Assembly (NCBI RefSeq): GCF_028372415.1
Contig: NC_092877.1
Coordinates: 217,344,116 to 217,408,115 of the forward strand
Reading direction: 5' to 3'
Source of the DNA: Notamacropus eugenii
Lineage: Eukaryota > Chordata > Mammalia > Diprotodontia > Macropodidae
Length of the DNA stretch: 64,000 bases
The position numbers and the translations under genes were made by a program. Numbering within the stretch: the stretch's first letter is position 1; each line of letters begins with the position of its first letter. A model generated the notes under the pieces. The model was not told the origin of the DNA, did no database searches, and saw only the letters and a list, made by a program, of their open reading frames with translations. Shown here piece after piece: positions 1-10,990 of this stretch.

Positions 1-249
1 TGGTGGAATATGGAGATATTGAGGGTCTAAAATGTCAACCTGAGCAGTTTGAAACACTCCAGTACCTATTGAATTGATTGAATTTGGGTTTAATGTCATA
101 AATAATAAGTGGTCTGTGTACTAGATAGGAGAAATCTAGCTATAGGGAGACTGCCCAAGAATGAATGTATCAGTATTAGCATGATAAGGCAATGAGAGGT
201 TGGGATTTAGAAGAGGATAAGCTTGAAGTTGAGAAATTATATCCTAGAA

Positions 250-452
250 CAGGAGTGGGGAACCTTCAGCCTCAAGGCCACTTGTGACTTTCTAGGTCTT
301 CAGGTACTGCCCTTTGACTCAATCCAAACTTCACAGAACAAATTTCCTTAGTAAAAGTATTTGTTCTGTAAAACTTGGACTCAGTGGAAAGGCCTCACTT
401 GAGGTCCTAGAGGGCCGCATTTGGCCTCAAGGCCACAGGTTCTTCACCCTTG
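250..452. mobile_element. Palindromic hAT-type MITE (OposCharlie-like)
   Basis: The element is a near-perfect inverted repeat over its full ~203 bp. The left end begins CAGGAGTGGGGAACCT, and the reverse complement of the right end begins CAAGGGTGAAGAACCT. The two arms stay collinear, sharing the 'cctcaaggcca', 'ctaggtc/acctcaag' and 'tttgactcaatccaa / ccactgagtccaa' blocks to a centre near 350. Imperfect 8-bp flanks (242-249 tcctagaa and 453-460 tagcagaa) fit a decayed hAT target duplication. There is no transposase, so it is non-autonomous. The family name is from memory of marsupial repeats. Confidence 0.75.
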
Positions 453-720
453 TAGCAGAAGGGTGGAGTGATTGGGTGTTTGTAACCACTATTCCTAAAT
501 CGCACACTGGTGAGATTGGTTGACAGTTCATGTAGAAGTTACTCAGTAGTTGACAAAGTTAATGCCTACTGCACTATGTACTAGGCACCGTACAGGTCAC
601 TGGGAATTTAATGGTTTTGAGGGGATAAGAATTAATTTTGATGGCGTGACATTTTAGTGGAGGTATCCTAATGTCTTCTGGAGAAATGGGGCTGAAGTAC
701 ATGTGAGAAGTTAATCAAGC

Positions 721-950
721 TTGTTGTTCAGTCATTTTCAGTCATGTCTGAATTTTTTAACCCCTTTTGGAATTTTCTTGGTAAAGATACTGGACTGGTT
801 TGCTATTTCCTTTTCCATTTTACAGATAAGGAAACTGAGGCAAACAGGGTTAAGTGACTTGCTCAGGATCACACAGCTAAAAGTATATGCTGCTAGATTT
901 GAATTCACAAAGATGAGTTGTCTTAATTTTAATGCTCTTTCTGCCTAGTT
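721..950 (-). repeat. Marsupial CORE-SINE, antisense
   Basis: The sequence runs from the antisense tail (ttgttcagtcattttcagtcatgtct), through 'ttttcttggtaaagatactgga' and the 'acagataaggaaactgaggcaaacagggttaagtgacttgctcaggatcacacagcta' region, into the tRNA-derived head. These landmarks are characteristic of marsupial CORE-SINEs such as MAR1/SINE1. Confidence 0.85.
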
Positions 951-1115
951 GCAAGTGCTTCCTATGTAGGAGGAATTGTGTTAAGTGCTGGGGATACAGA
1001 GACAAGCAAAAAGTAAGGAATAGAAATTTAAAGGAAGCCTTTGAATAATGATGTCTTTTCTCACAACAACCCTGTGAGGTGGCTGGTACAAGTATTATCC
1101 TCATTTTGCAGACAG
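951..1115 (-). repeat. L2 end plus MIR-type fragment, antisense
   Basis: Positions 951-1020 match the antisense L2 3' end ('gtgttaagtgctggggatacagagacaa'). Positions 1045-1110 carry 'cacaacaaccctgtgaggtggctggtacaagtattatcctcattttgcag', which is MIR-type. Both abut the CORE-SINE, making a three-part relic mosaic. Confidence 0.6.
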
Positions 1116-2084
1116 TTCTTGTGACTAAATCAGAAGATTCAGAGCTTGCATTTTATGACTTATTTCTTGTATTTTCTTCTGATATCACTTCTGTATCTTC
1201 CTGATGTTTTTTTTCTTCCTTTTTACTCTCAGGTTTATACCACTATACCTTAGGTTTGAGTAATTCTATTTTTGGAAGGCACTTGGATGGAATGTTAATT
1301 TAAGTTATATAAAAGGAACAGGTGATAAGTAGGTGAAAGAAGGACTTTGCTGTGTATATATCTGGACAGTTAATTTCATCTAATCTTACTAGGAAAACAG
1401 GTGTGCCTTTTCAATACCTTACAGTGCAAAATAGGAATTGGTCTGATAAACTGAAGATCATTTGATAGAAATTATAGTGAGGCAAGTTTTGGCTTCATAT
1501 AAAGAACTTAGTAACAGTAAGAGTAATCTGAAAAGAAAATAGGCTGCCATATTAAGTTTGATAAGTTCCTGTCAGTAGAAGCATTTAGGCATAGGATTTA
1601 TGACCACTCCTCAAGGATTATTGTATAGAGAATTCATTTATTAAACAATGAGTAAAAATAGATAACTCTGGAGACTTGTTAAATTTTAAATTTTTTAAGC
1701 ATGGCACAAAGACTTCACTTGGTCAAGTACACATAACCATCTTAAAAGTGGTTCTGTAATTGAACTGAGCAAAAATATGGATTAAAATGTCTCATATATC
1801 TAGCATTTGACAGCATTGTTATTGTTGTAAACCAGATAGAAGAAACTAGACCAGTTATAGGATCCTAGATCCATCTATTTGAGGTGGAATTTAGCTTAGG
1901 ATCCTTTGACTGCAAAACCAGGGGATCTTTAAATGTTTTAAGTCTGAGGCTAATAATTAAAGGAATTTCTAGGGAAACACCCTGGAAGTTTAAATTAAAT
2001 ATTGTTCCTCAGTTCACTGGTAACTTTAATTCAGAGTTATAGGTGAGAGAAAGTTGGAGAGGGATAGATGATAGTAACAGTAAT

Positions 2085-2290
2085 AGCTGACAATTCTATA
2101 AGGATTTTAAGTTTTTCAAAGCACATTTTATTTACACAACAACTCGAGATCAGTGCGGTTTTATCCCCCATATTACAAATGAGGAAATTGAGGCTAAGAG
2201 AAATGTCAGTGTCACATACCTATTAAGTTTCTGAGGCAGGAGCAGAATCCCGGTCTTCCAAAACCCAAATCTAGTGCTACTCTGCCACTT
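2085..2290 (-). repeat. MIR-type SINE relic
   Basis: The antisense MIR order is visible: 'caaagcacattttatttacacaacaac', then 'tacaaatgaggaaattgaggctaagaga', then 'cagaatcccggtcttcc'. It is diverged. Confidence 0.6.
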
Positions 2291-2787
2291 TGAAGGCTAG
2301 ATTGAACACATTTCATCATAGAAATGTCAGTTCAACCAATTTAGATGAAATATAATATGGATAAATGTAGTCATACTTTGGCTTGAAAAAAATTACAACT
2401 GCCTAAGTAAGGGTGGAGATTTGAATAAGAAAAATTAACCTTGAGAGGGAAGATTTAGATTGGTTGTATTTTGAAGTAGAAAAGGATCCTTCTTTAGAAC
2501 ATTTAGAAAACTACACATATTTAAAAGATATTGTTGTTTTGGTTTTTTTTTAATGTAGTACAAGGTTAATATGAATAAACCGTATGGCCTAGCTCCCCGA
2601 AAATGTATACAGTGTTCAGAAGATGAAGGTCCTTCCCCTTCTTAGGAAGGATTTTGACAGGAGGGAGCATATCTAGAGGAAAGTGTCCAGGATTGTGAAC
2701 TAACTTCCTGAATATTGTATCATATCAGAACTTGGTTGGCAAAGAACTGGGGATGTTTAACCTAAATAAGGGTGGATTTAGTATGTT

Positions 2788-2900
2788 AGCACTATAGAGT
2801 TGAAATGGACCTCATATTTCATTTAGACCAGCCCCTTCATTTTGTACATGATTAGGCTGAAGGCTAGAGAGGAAATTGACTAGAAACAGTAAGGGAATTC
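2788..2900 (-). repeat. MIR-type SINE relic
   Basis: 'atagagttgaaatggacctcat ... ccccttcattttgtacatgattaggctgaaggctagagagg' follows the marsupial MIR-type layout in antisense. The copy is short and diverged. Confidence 0.5.
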
Positions 2901-4149
2901 GACTCATGGGTGGAACTATTAGCCTTTAGGTGCCCAAGAAGCCACATAAATCTAATCAAGTACAAGGGACAGCTTTCTTTCCATTTAGGGAAAATTGATT
3001 GGGAATGGGAATCAGGTTGGGCTGGTAGATGGATTTTAGGTAGGTTAATCCTATTAACACCTGTAATTAGATGCAAAAACCAGAAGACTGATTGGGGCAA
3101 TGTAGTCGCTAAGCATGGGATGGATTGATACACATTTTTTCTCTAAAGTCCCTTTAGATTCTATAATTCATTTATTCAGCAAGAAATTTATTAAGCCCCT
3201 ACTGTGTATAAAGTTTATATTAAACAGGTTTTTATATTGTAAGTAGTAAACTATGCTTAGCCTCTTTTTAGAAGTACTGATAGAGGTGTTAAGTGTAAAT
3301 GGAACTGCTTGTTCAGACAAATTACTTCCTTTCCATTTAGGTAAAGGTGATACATGGAGTGGATAGTATCAAGAAACACTTGAGATTTGCCTGGTCAAAT
3401 AAAGTTCATAGTTTAGATTGGACAAATGATATAGGATCCTCGATCTAAAATGAGAACTGTAAGAGGGACTATTTTTTTTTTTCAATTTTAAATAGAAGAG
3501 TTGATTAAGAAATTAGGGACTACATTTGTAGAGCTTGGTCTAATCAGTAAAAGCAATAATGTCTAGAGTCTTGGGGTATATAGTCAAGATCTCAAGTAAA
3601 AGGGGAAAAAATTATTAAATAGTGTTGAGTGTTCAAGATCTCAAGTAGAGGAAAAAAATTCTGTTAAGAATTCTGAAGATTTCCCTAGAAGTACAGTAGT
3701 CCAGAGAAAAGATAATAAAAGAATAGATCTGGCAATGAATAAGAGGAAGCTGATGAAATGTTTAAAAAAACAATGCTAATAGGTAACTAGCCATATGTTA
3801 GAGATGAAAAGGGGAGGGTCAGAAATTGCAAGGAAGTATGATTACTTAACAGGCAATAGAAACAGGCTGTAGAAACCTTACCTTCATGTGATAGTTTTTT
3901 TAAAAGCTGTGTTAAAATTGAATTACCTTTCCACCTTGAGATCCATTATTAATTTATTTCAGATGACTTAGCATACAATATGAATGGCTACTATGTAAAG
4001 AGCATCACACCTATCTACTGTAGGTAGTATAAGGAAATAGAATACAATGAACCTTTCTTCAAGGAGTTTACAGTTTAATTGGAGTCAGTATATTTAAAGG
4101 AAAAAAGGGACAGTAGAGGATGAGATGGAAAAGATAGTGTATTGGCAAC

Positions 4150-4258
4150 AACGAACATGAAGTTGGACAGAGTTAAAGAAATGGTGGAGGATAGAAGGAC
4201 CTGGCATGCCTTGCCCCTGGGTGTCCCTAAGAGTCAGACAAGTCTGAACAACAATATT
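4150..4258 (+). repeat. Marsupial SINE 3' end
   Basis: It contains 'cctggcatgccttgcccctgggtgtccctaagagtcagacaagtctgaacaacaa', the diagnostic 3' end of a marsupial SINE. Sequence just upstream (3990-4100, with 'caaggagtttacagtttaat') looks like antisense L2. Confidence 0.65.
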
Positions 4259-4951
4259 TAACTCTGTAAGCCTATATGTGATGAAAGGGTTAAGTAGTTT
4301 TGGTAATGCTACACGTGTTTTTAGAAATGAGATTACTAGGCTAGAATTGTTAAAGAAGGTTGTATGATTGTAAGATCAAATTTTAACAGAATTTTCAAAG
4401 ATGAGGTAGTTGAATTCAGCTAAGCAAAGAAGAGTGGAGGTTCATTTAATGATTTTGAATAGAAAATGAAAAAGTAGATGTTAGCCACCACAAGGATCTT
4501 TGATTTCATGTTCAGTTTGCATTTTTTATTCGGAAACCCATGGCATGCCTATGTGCTTCATCTTAAATTCTGATAAGTAGCTAAAACTTAAGGTTATATA
4601 TTACTATAGATACAACTGCACATGTAGAAACTTCTCTTCTGACTCATTTATCTTTTATTACTTTCATAGATTTAGATTTTCCTAAAATGAGAATCTGTCA
4701 TTATCAAAGCAAAATAATGACGATTTTAGCCCTGGGGCCAAGCTGGCAAGGGGAATATAAAAATTGTGATAATCTTTGGGTATTCTGTAGTCCTTGCTTA
4801 TCTCTGTGACCTTAGTCCAGTTCCTAATTACTCTTAAATCTTAGTTTCTTCAACTCTGAAATAAGGGGATTGAACATGAAATTTAAATGCCTTTTCCAGT
4901 TCTGTGAACATTCAGAAAATGAAATTTTTGTTCCTGTAATATATGTTACTG

Positions 4952-5120
4952 TATTCATTTATATAGTGTTTATAAAGTGACTTTCTCAAAAGCAGCCCTA
5001 TGAAATAGCTAGCACAAATAGTATAACCATTTTACAAATGAAGAAAATAAAGGTTAGAGAGATTAAGTAATTGTCCCAAAGTCCAACAACTAGAAAATGT
5101 TTGATATCAGAATTGTAGTG
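4952..5120 (-). repeat. MIR-type SINE relic
   Basis: 'tttatatagtgtttataaagtga ... agccctatgaaatagct ... attttacaaatgaagaaaataaaggttagagagattaagtaat' follows the antisense MIR pattern. Confidence 0.55.
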
Positions 5121-5734
5121 TGTCATGAAGATAGGAAGACTAGTGTAAAGTCAGTGGCATGAAAGGTGGGAGAGGTCACCAATTTCTTTCCCTATCTTAT
5201 CTCACCTTCAGTTTTGTTTTGTTTTTTGTGTGTTTTTTCCCCTAATTTTTAGTGTCCATAGTTAGTTGAAATGGTGTAACTTTTTACTCTGCATAAACGC
5301 AATCCTAAATCTTTTTACTAAAAACCTTGAAGTTTAGTAGGAATTTTCAGAACTCTTTAATATGTTTGATTTCATTTGATATTCACAGTAACTCTTATGA
5401 GGACAAAAGCCTTGTTTCCATTTTACATATGAGAAAACAGATAGTTTAGATGTGCCATTTAACTTTTTAGTAAAACATTAATTCATTTCAGTATGGAGTA
5501 AACCGCTCGCATTATACGATATTTTTAGAAAAAATGCTAGGGCTTTTGGTTTGTTTTTTAACACCAGAATTTGTATTAAATCTTATAAATCAGCTAAACC
5601 CAATTTTGCCAAGTTCTGTAGGCATCAAGGATTGTTTCAACATAAAATCATAATTTCATACATATGAAACACAAAGTACAGTGATGTTCTGCACACAGGA
5701 AATATTTGAATTATGTTCAGTTCTTTTTGTCATA

Positions 5735-6095
5735 CTTTAGGAGGGATTTATTATCCCTGATTGCTGGAGATGTAGTAGTAGGATGCTGGTCTTAGCATTT
5801 ATACTCTGGACAAGATAAGACTTCAGGAAGACATGATAGATTTCTTCAAACATTTGAAAGGCTTTCATGAGGAAGAGGAACTTTTGTTTGAACCAAGCAG
5901 GGAGAACTTGGAGCACTGAGTAGCAGCAGCACAGAGACATTTCAGCTTGATAGAAGGAGAAACTTCCTAACAGGACTATCCAGAAGTGTAATAGACTTTA
6001 TCAGAAGATAGTGGGCTTCCCCTCACTTTGAGGTCTTTAGACCATGGGGTGGTCTGTGAGGTCCCTTCCAACTCTGATCAACGTGGAGGTGTAGG
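5735..6095 (+). repeat. L3 (CR1-clade LINE) 3' end
   Basis: The sequence has the CR1/L3 3' layout: '...aggaagacatgatagatttcttcaaacatttgaaagg', then 'gaaacttcctaacaggactatccagaagtgtaatag', then 'cctcactttgaggtcttta', ending in 'gtgaggtcccttccaactctgatc'. This is an old 5'-truncated copy with no open reading frame. Confidence 0.75.
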
Positions 6096-8449
6096 GCAAG
6101 ACAAAGAGAAAAAATAGAATTATTGGGGAAGAGGAAAAAAATAAATGGAAATGAGAGTAATAGAAAAGGAGTCAGCCTGATGTTAACATCCAAGTGATTT
6201 CCTCATTTTCCAAGAAAGCAACTTAAAGTATCAGTTGGTGGAATTTAGTGTGTCAGTTTAGTGCTGAAATTTTGCTGATGGCCTTTTATTGATATTCACA
6301 ATTATTGGAGAGGCAGATACCCAACACAATTAATGATTTTCACTGATCAGCAATGATTGGTGACAGGAATAAACTAGCCCTTTCAAATTATGTCCAGCAG
6401 AATACTTCAAGGTTTATTCTTAGCCCAGAACTCCAAAACCTAGTCAAAATCATCATCTTCCATATCTGTCCTGGCTCATGTATTTGGCAGGTAAATACAA
6501 GGTAGGGTTAGTTGTAGTTGGGCACTCTTAACTAGTAAAGGAAGATTCAGATTACTCCTACTTTGACTAACATGATATAGTACAGGAGCTCTCAAATTGT
6601 GATTCAGGGATCTATGATATCAAAACTCCATAATAATAATAGGATGTTTTTATTCCAATATGGTAAATATCAATCTCTATACCCCACATTAAAATGTTTT
6701 TTAAAAAACTTGCTGGGAGGTCCTCAGAAAGGAGGTCTAGGGAGGTCTGGGAGGTCTAGGCTCTGAGGTTCGTTCCAAGTCTAGATGTATGAATCTCAGA
6801 GCATTTTAAGTACTTTAAATGTGCATAGAACATTCCTTTTCTTGTCATCTTTAAGTACAGCTATCCTTGTATGAGAAGTTGATAGAAAAATTCAGGTAAT
6901 AGGATTTTACTTTTTCCAGATTATCTATATTGCAGAAATAGGGGGTACAGTAGTAGTTTGGAGATGTGATAGTGTGCCACAAGAAATTCATTATCTACCA
7001 TTCAGAGAAGACCTGTTGATTTCTCAGAGAGAAGGAATAAAAGTGAGTTAGAGACCAGTCCTTCAGGGTACCTTACTAGACAGTAAGGAAAGGTCTACAT
7101 TTTTTGGTCAAAAGTAGGTAGTAAAAGATCATACACAAGGAAAAAGAAATGATTGAATAACCCAGTAAGAGAGGTGGTGGTGTAGTAGTAAAAAGAAGAG
7201 CAAAAAGCCTGAGGTGGTGGCTCAAAGATCTATTATTCATCTCTCTTAAATTATAAGCATTCTATTAGTTTTTCCTAAGAGATTTTTGGTTTTTTAACAG
7301 TATGCTTATAAATAATATCTATAAACAGTTTGAAGCCCTAAAAAGCTAAATTTAAAATACGTGGTTATAAAAGTAATATTTCTTTCCTACCTTCACGAGT
7401 TTTCTGATATTCTTTAAACATATTAAATTAATCTATCTGTAAACAGTACTCATTTATGGCCTTTAAAGGGGGGAAACATGAATTTAACTTTAGATGACAT
7501 ATTGGATTCCAACTGGACTGAGGTTCCTGTGATTTTCTTTCTCTCTCTTTTTTTTTTTAACTATTGTAGCAGAATACATCTTAATAAAATAGGTGCTCAT
7601 TATCAGTGTTCTTTGGGCATAGGTGGTTATGGAACACTTTTTCCTGAAAATTTGCAAAACAAAAAGGTTGGAGGTTCTTATTTGGTAAAAAGGGGAAAGG
7701 GATGCATAGCTTACATTTCTGCAGTGCTTTGTACTTTTAAAAATGTTTCCATTTAAATATTTGATTGTCTTAGCAATCTTTGTTGTATATATCAGGGAAA
7801 TAACCTGATTCATTGTGAGAATTCAGTGGAACTCAGGGTCATAGCTAGTTTTAATGATAGAAATCAAAAATAGAATATATCTTATGAAGTGAGTAGGTGA
7901 CTATTCTACATTAGGTAAAAATAAGTATATTATGTTTAAAAGGAAAAAAGAAAATAGAGAATTTGTGAATAATTTGCATCTTTGAAGAGGTGCCTATTGC
8001 TAACATCATAGCCCCTATCATGTCATCTCAGATCCCAGGAGGTAACTGAAATCAAGAGATGTTGGTCCATGAATAGAATAGCTGAGCAACCTAAAGATGG
8101 GATGAACATTGCTATGGTTAGGTAGAAGGAATGAGGAGGCAAATGAAGCTTAACTGTAAGGATTTTCTCCCCAAGTTTTTCTAGAGTTTTTATCTGAATC
8201 TCTTCCTGCAGAGGCTGGCAAGCATGTCATCCTATTCTCCACCCCCACCCCCATTCACCTTTGACTAACAGCTCCACCCTGGGAACTCATCAGTGTCATT
8301 CATCTACCAGCCATTACTACCTCTTTCTAGCAAATGTGTTTCACTTGTTTGTTCTCCTTATTACCTGATTGCCCAACCACCTATGAAAACACTTAAGGGA
8401 AGTTTACTTATCTCCTTTTCTCTCATATTTCCATTTTCTTCAACTCAAA

Positions 8450-8840
8450 GCCAATCCCTTTTACAGAAAGTGGCAAAAGATATTCTCTGTCCTAAAGGGA
8501 TTACAATCAAAGGGGGGGAGAGTGGGGGGAGACAACACAACAAACAAATACTTACAAAGAAAGTGTATACAGGATAAATGGGAAATAATTAACAGAAAGA
8601 AGGTACTGGCATTAAGAGGATTTGGAAATAGTTTCCTGTAGACCATGGGATTGATTGTAGGTGCAACTTAAAGAAACTTGAAGAATTCAGTGGGCAGAGA
8701 AGAGGAGGGAGAGCCTTTCAGGCATGGTGAACAGCTAGAGAAAATGCCTGAAAATGAGAGATGGTGTGTCTTGTTTGTGAAACAGGAAGGATACCAGTGT
8801 CATTGAATTGAAGAGTAGGTGACCAGAAATTAAATTGTAG
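8450..8840 (-). repeat. L2 LINE fragment, antisense
   Basis: The block order matches antisense L2 in marsupial genomes: 'ttctctgtcctaaagggattacaatc', 'aagtgtatacaggataaatgggaaataatt', 'gaaggtactggcattaagaggat', 'agtttcctgtaga', 'gagagcctttcaggcatgg', 'agctagagaaaatgcctgaa', and 'atggtgtgtcttgtttgtgaaacaggaaggataccagtgtcatt'. It contains a local G-rich expansion near 8511-8530. Confidence 0.7.
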
Positions 8841-9029
8841 AAAGACTAGATTTTACACTGACTTTACCTTCTCTTATCTTAATTTCTGATATTGGTTTTG
8901 GAGGGTGTCAAAATACTCCTTGCTTCCTATGGTCACTTCAACTCTCTCTGTGCAATCATCACTGAACAACTTCTCCAGAATTCCAATAAAATTTTTCGCC
9001 TTATAATGCTCATGGTGGCTATTGCCTAC

Positions 9030-9875
9030 TGATCCCCAGTTCATTCTCCCTGTTTTTTCAAAGCATTTAGCACCTGGCTTACTATCTTCCTCGTGTTGAT
9101 GTTCTGAAACATCCTAATCTTCCAGTTTTCAGTCTTCTATGTCCTGTTTCTGTTGAAAGGAATACTCTCCTTCTAGTCTCCTAGGTTCCTGACTTCATTG
9201 TCCTTGATTCCTTACTCTCAACCCCCATATATCCATTCACTTGTCAGACCCTGTCTTTTATACTTCCACATGTCACCTCTTAATACCTTATTGATCATTT
9301 TCTTGACTGATACTTTAGTAGATTCTTGCTTCTTTCTACCTTAGATTTCTTCCCTCATACAGTTGCCAAAGTTCTTTTCCTTAAGTTCAAAGATCATAGG
9401 ACTCCCCAATAACTTCCACTTCCTCCCTATTGCCTCTAGAACTAATTATGAAATTTTTTGTTGGTCTTCTAAAGCTCAACAACCTAATCCCAATCTATCT
9501 TTCCAGTCTGATTATAAATAACTATACTTTCCATATTGCCCAGTTTAGTCAAACTGGCCTTTTTTTCTTTCCTTACACAAAGTACTCCATCTTTGGAGTA
9601 TTCTTGCCTTCGCACTACTCTCTCTTCCTGAAATACACACTTCTCTCATTTTGGCTTCACAGAATCCTTTATTTTCTTTGTACACAAGCCTTTTCCTGGT
9701 CTCTCTTTTAAGCTCTTTCAGTTATTTTTACTTTACATATACTTAAGTACATTTTGTCTACCCCCAGGAAGCTCCTTGAGAGTAAGCTTTTTTTTTTTTA
9801 ATTTTTTTTTTTCATGTGTATACCCAGTGGTACGTAGGGCACTTGATAATAAATGCTGACTGATTTATTGTTTGG
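9030..9875 (+). repeat. L2 LINE 3' region, sense
   Basis: This is a long pyrimidine-rich L2 3' region. Landmarks are 'tcactacc...cctattgcctctagaactaattatgaaa', 'tcttgccttcgcactactctctcttcctgaaatacacac', 'ggaagctccttgagagtaag', and the terminal 'gtgtatacccagtggtacgtagggcacttgataataaatgctgactga'. Short open frames here (9430-9711) are remnants or chance, not genes. Confidence 0.8.
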
Positions 9876-9904
9876 TTTTTTTTTTTTCTTTGATCCCATC
9901 ACAT

Positions 9905-10055
9905 TTTTATATTTGTCTTCATACATATCACATCCGTTTCTTTTGTAGAACTAGAGCTCCTTGTGGGCCTGGAATTTTTGAGGTTGTGTTTTATCTTTGT
10001 GCATAGCAGCATTCCTTACAGAAGTATTTTATAAATGTTTATTGAATTAAAGGCA
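9905..10055 (+). repeat. Second L2 3' end, tandem with the previous
   Basis: 'tagaactagagctccttgtgggcctggaatttttgaggttgtgttttatctttgtgcatagcagcattcc ... aaatgtttattgaatta' is a second diverged L2 3' terminus in the same orientation. Confidence 0.6.
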
Positions 10056-10317
10056 GAAGCTGCTGCCTCTGAAAATCTTCCGAATCTTGTGATGCAAGTC
10101 ACTTGATTTTCTTAGCAGGGGTAAGTAAGCCACAGACTATTGGATAGGTCAGGATACTCAGATCCTCAGCTTTGAGAGTTTGGCAAGTCTTCCTCATTGG
10201 ATGGGGTAGTTGAAGTATTCAGGCTTTAATCTTGTTGAATTAGTTTGTATGCTTAATTTACTGATAAAGTATTAAGGGAAAAGGTGGAATGAGAGGTAAT
10301 TTTGAAGTGTGAGTTAC

Positions 10318-10440
10318 AGATTTAGAAAGGATCTTAGAGAGCAGTTAACGTTACATTGGAGGAAATTGAGCCCTAGAGAGGTTTGGTAACTTACACAAAG
10401 TCACACGTGTAGTGAGTGTCAGAGGCCAAGTATGTCCTGT
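10318..10440 (-). repeat. MIR-type SINE relic
   Basis: 'gatcttagagagcagttaa ... ggaggaaattgagccctagagaggtttggtaacttacacaaagtcacac' is an antisense MIR-type core. Confidence 0.55.
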
Positions 10441-10794
10441 CCCCTTTCCACTGTAAAGAATGGTGGTGTTGGATTTCTTGGAAGTCAAAGAGCAGAAAAT
10501 TTGGTAAGATGCTGCATTGAAGACAAACTACTTCTGGGAGCCAAGGAGTCTCCTATAGGTTTTAGATAGATTCTGAGTCTAGTGATTTTTCTATACTGTT
10601 TCTGAAACTCAGTTAACTAAAATACTTGTAAAATGGAGACTTTCGAGCCCTAGTTGAAAATTTCATTCGAGGAGTGTTTTCAATGCTGTGTGGTCTGTGG
10701 AACTCTGGTGTTTAAAGCTATATGAACATAAGGGTTTCAAGAGTGAATTTAAATGTTAGTGATATTCCTTCTCTTTAAATCTGTTAATGAAATT

Positions 10795-10990
10795 ATTAAT
10801 AACTGACATTTATATAGCACTTGAAAGTTCGGTTTACAAGTTAATTTACAATGTATTGTCTTATTTGAGTACCACTGTTATTTGCATTTTATTAATTCAG
10901 AACCTGAGACTCAGAAAGACTGAATGACTTGCATCCTGGTCATAAAGGAAATGTTTTATGAACCTAGGTTTTTTCTTAACTTCAGGTCCA
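10795..10990 (-). repeat. MIR-type SINE relic
   Basis: 'gacatttatatagcacttgaaag' opens the copy. It is followed by 'cttatttgagtaccactgttatttgcattttattaattcagaacctgagactcagaaagactgaatgacttgca' and ends near 'cttcaggtccagcactc'. The full antisense MIR-like layout is present, diverged. Confidence 0.65.

Noticed and set aside
6590..6790. Possible DNA-transposon relic ('ctcaaattgtgattcagggatctatg')
   Set aside because: No terminal inverted repeats or target duplication could be made out; similarity too vague to name.
9430..9711. 93-codon open frame
   Set aside because: Lies inside an L2 3' region; hydrophobic pyrimidine-rich chance frame, not an L2 protein domain I can recognise.
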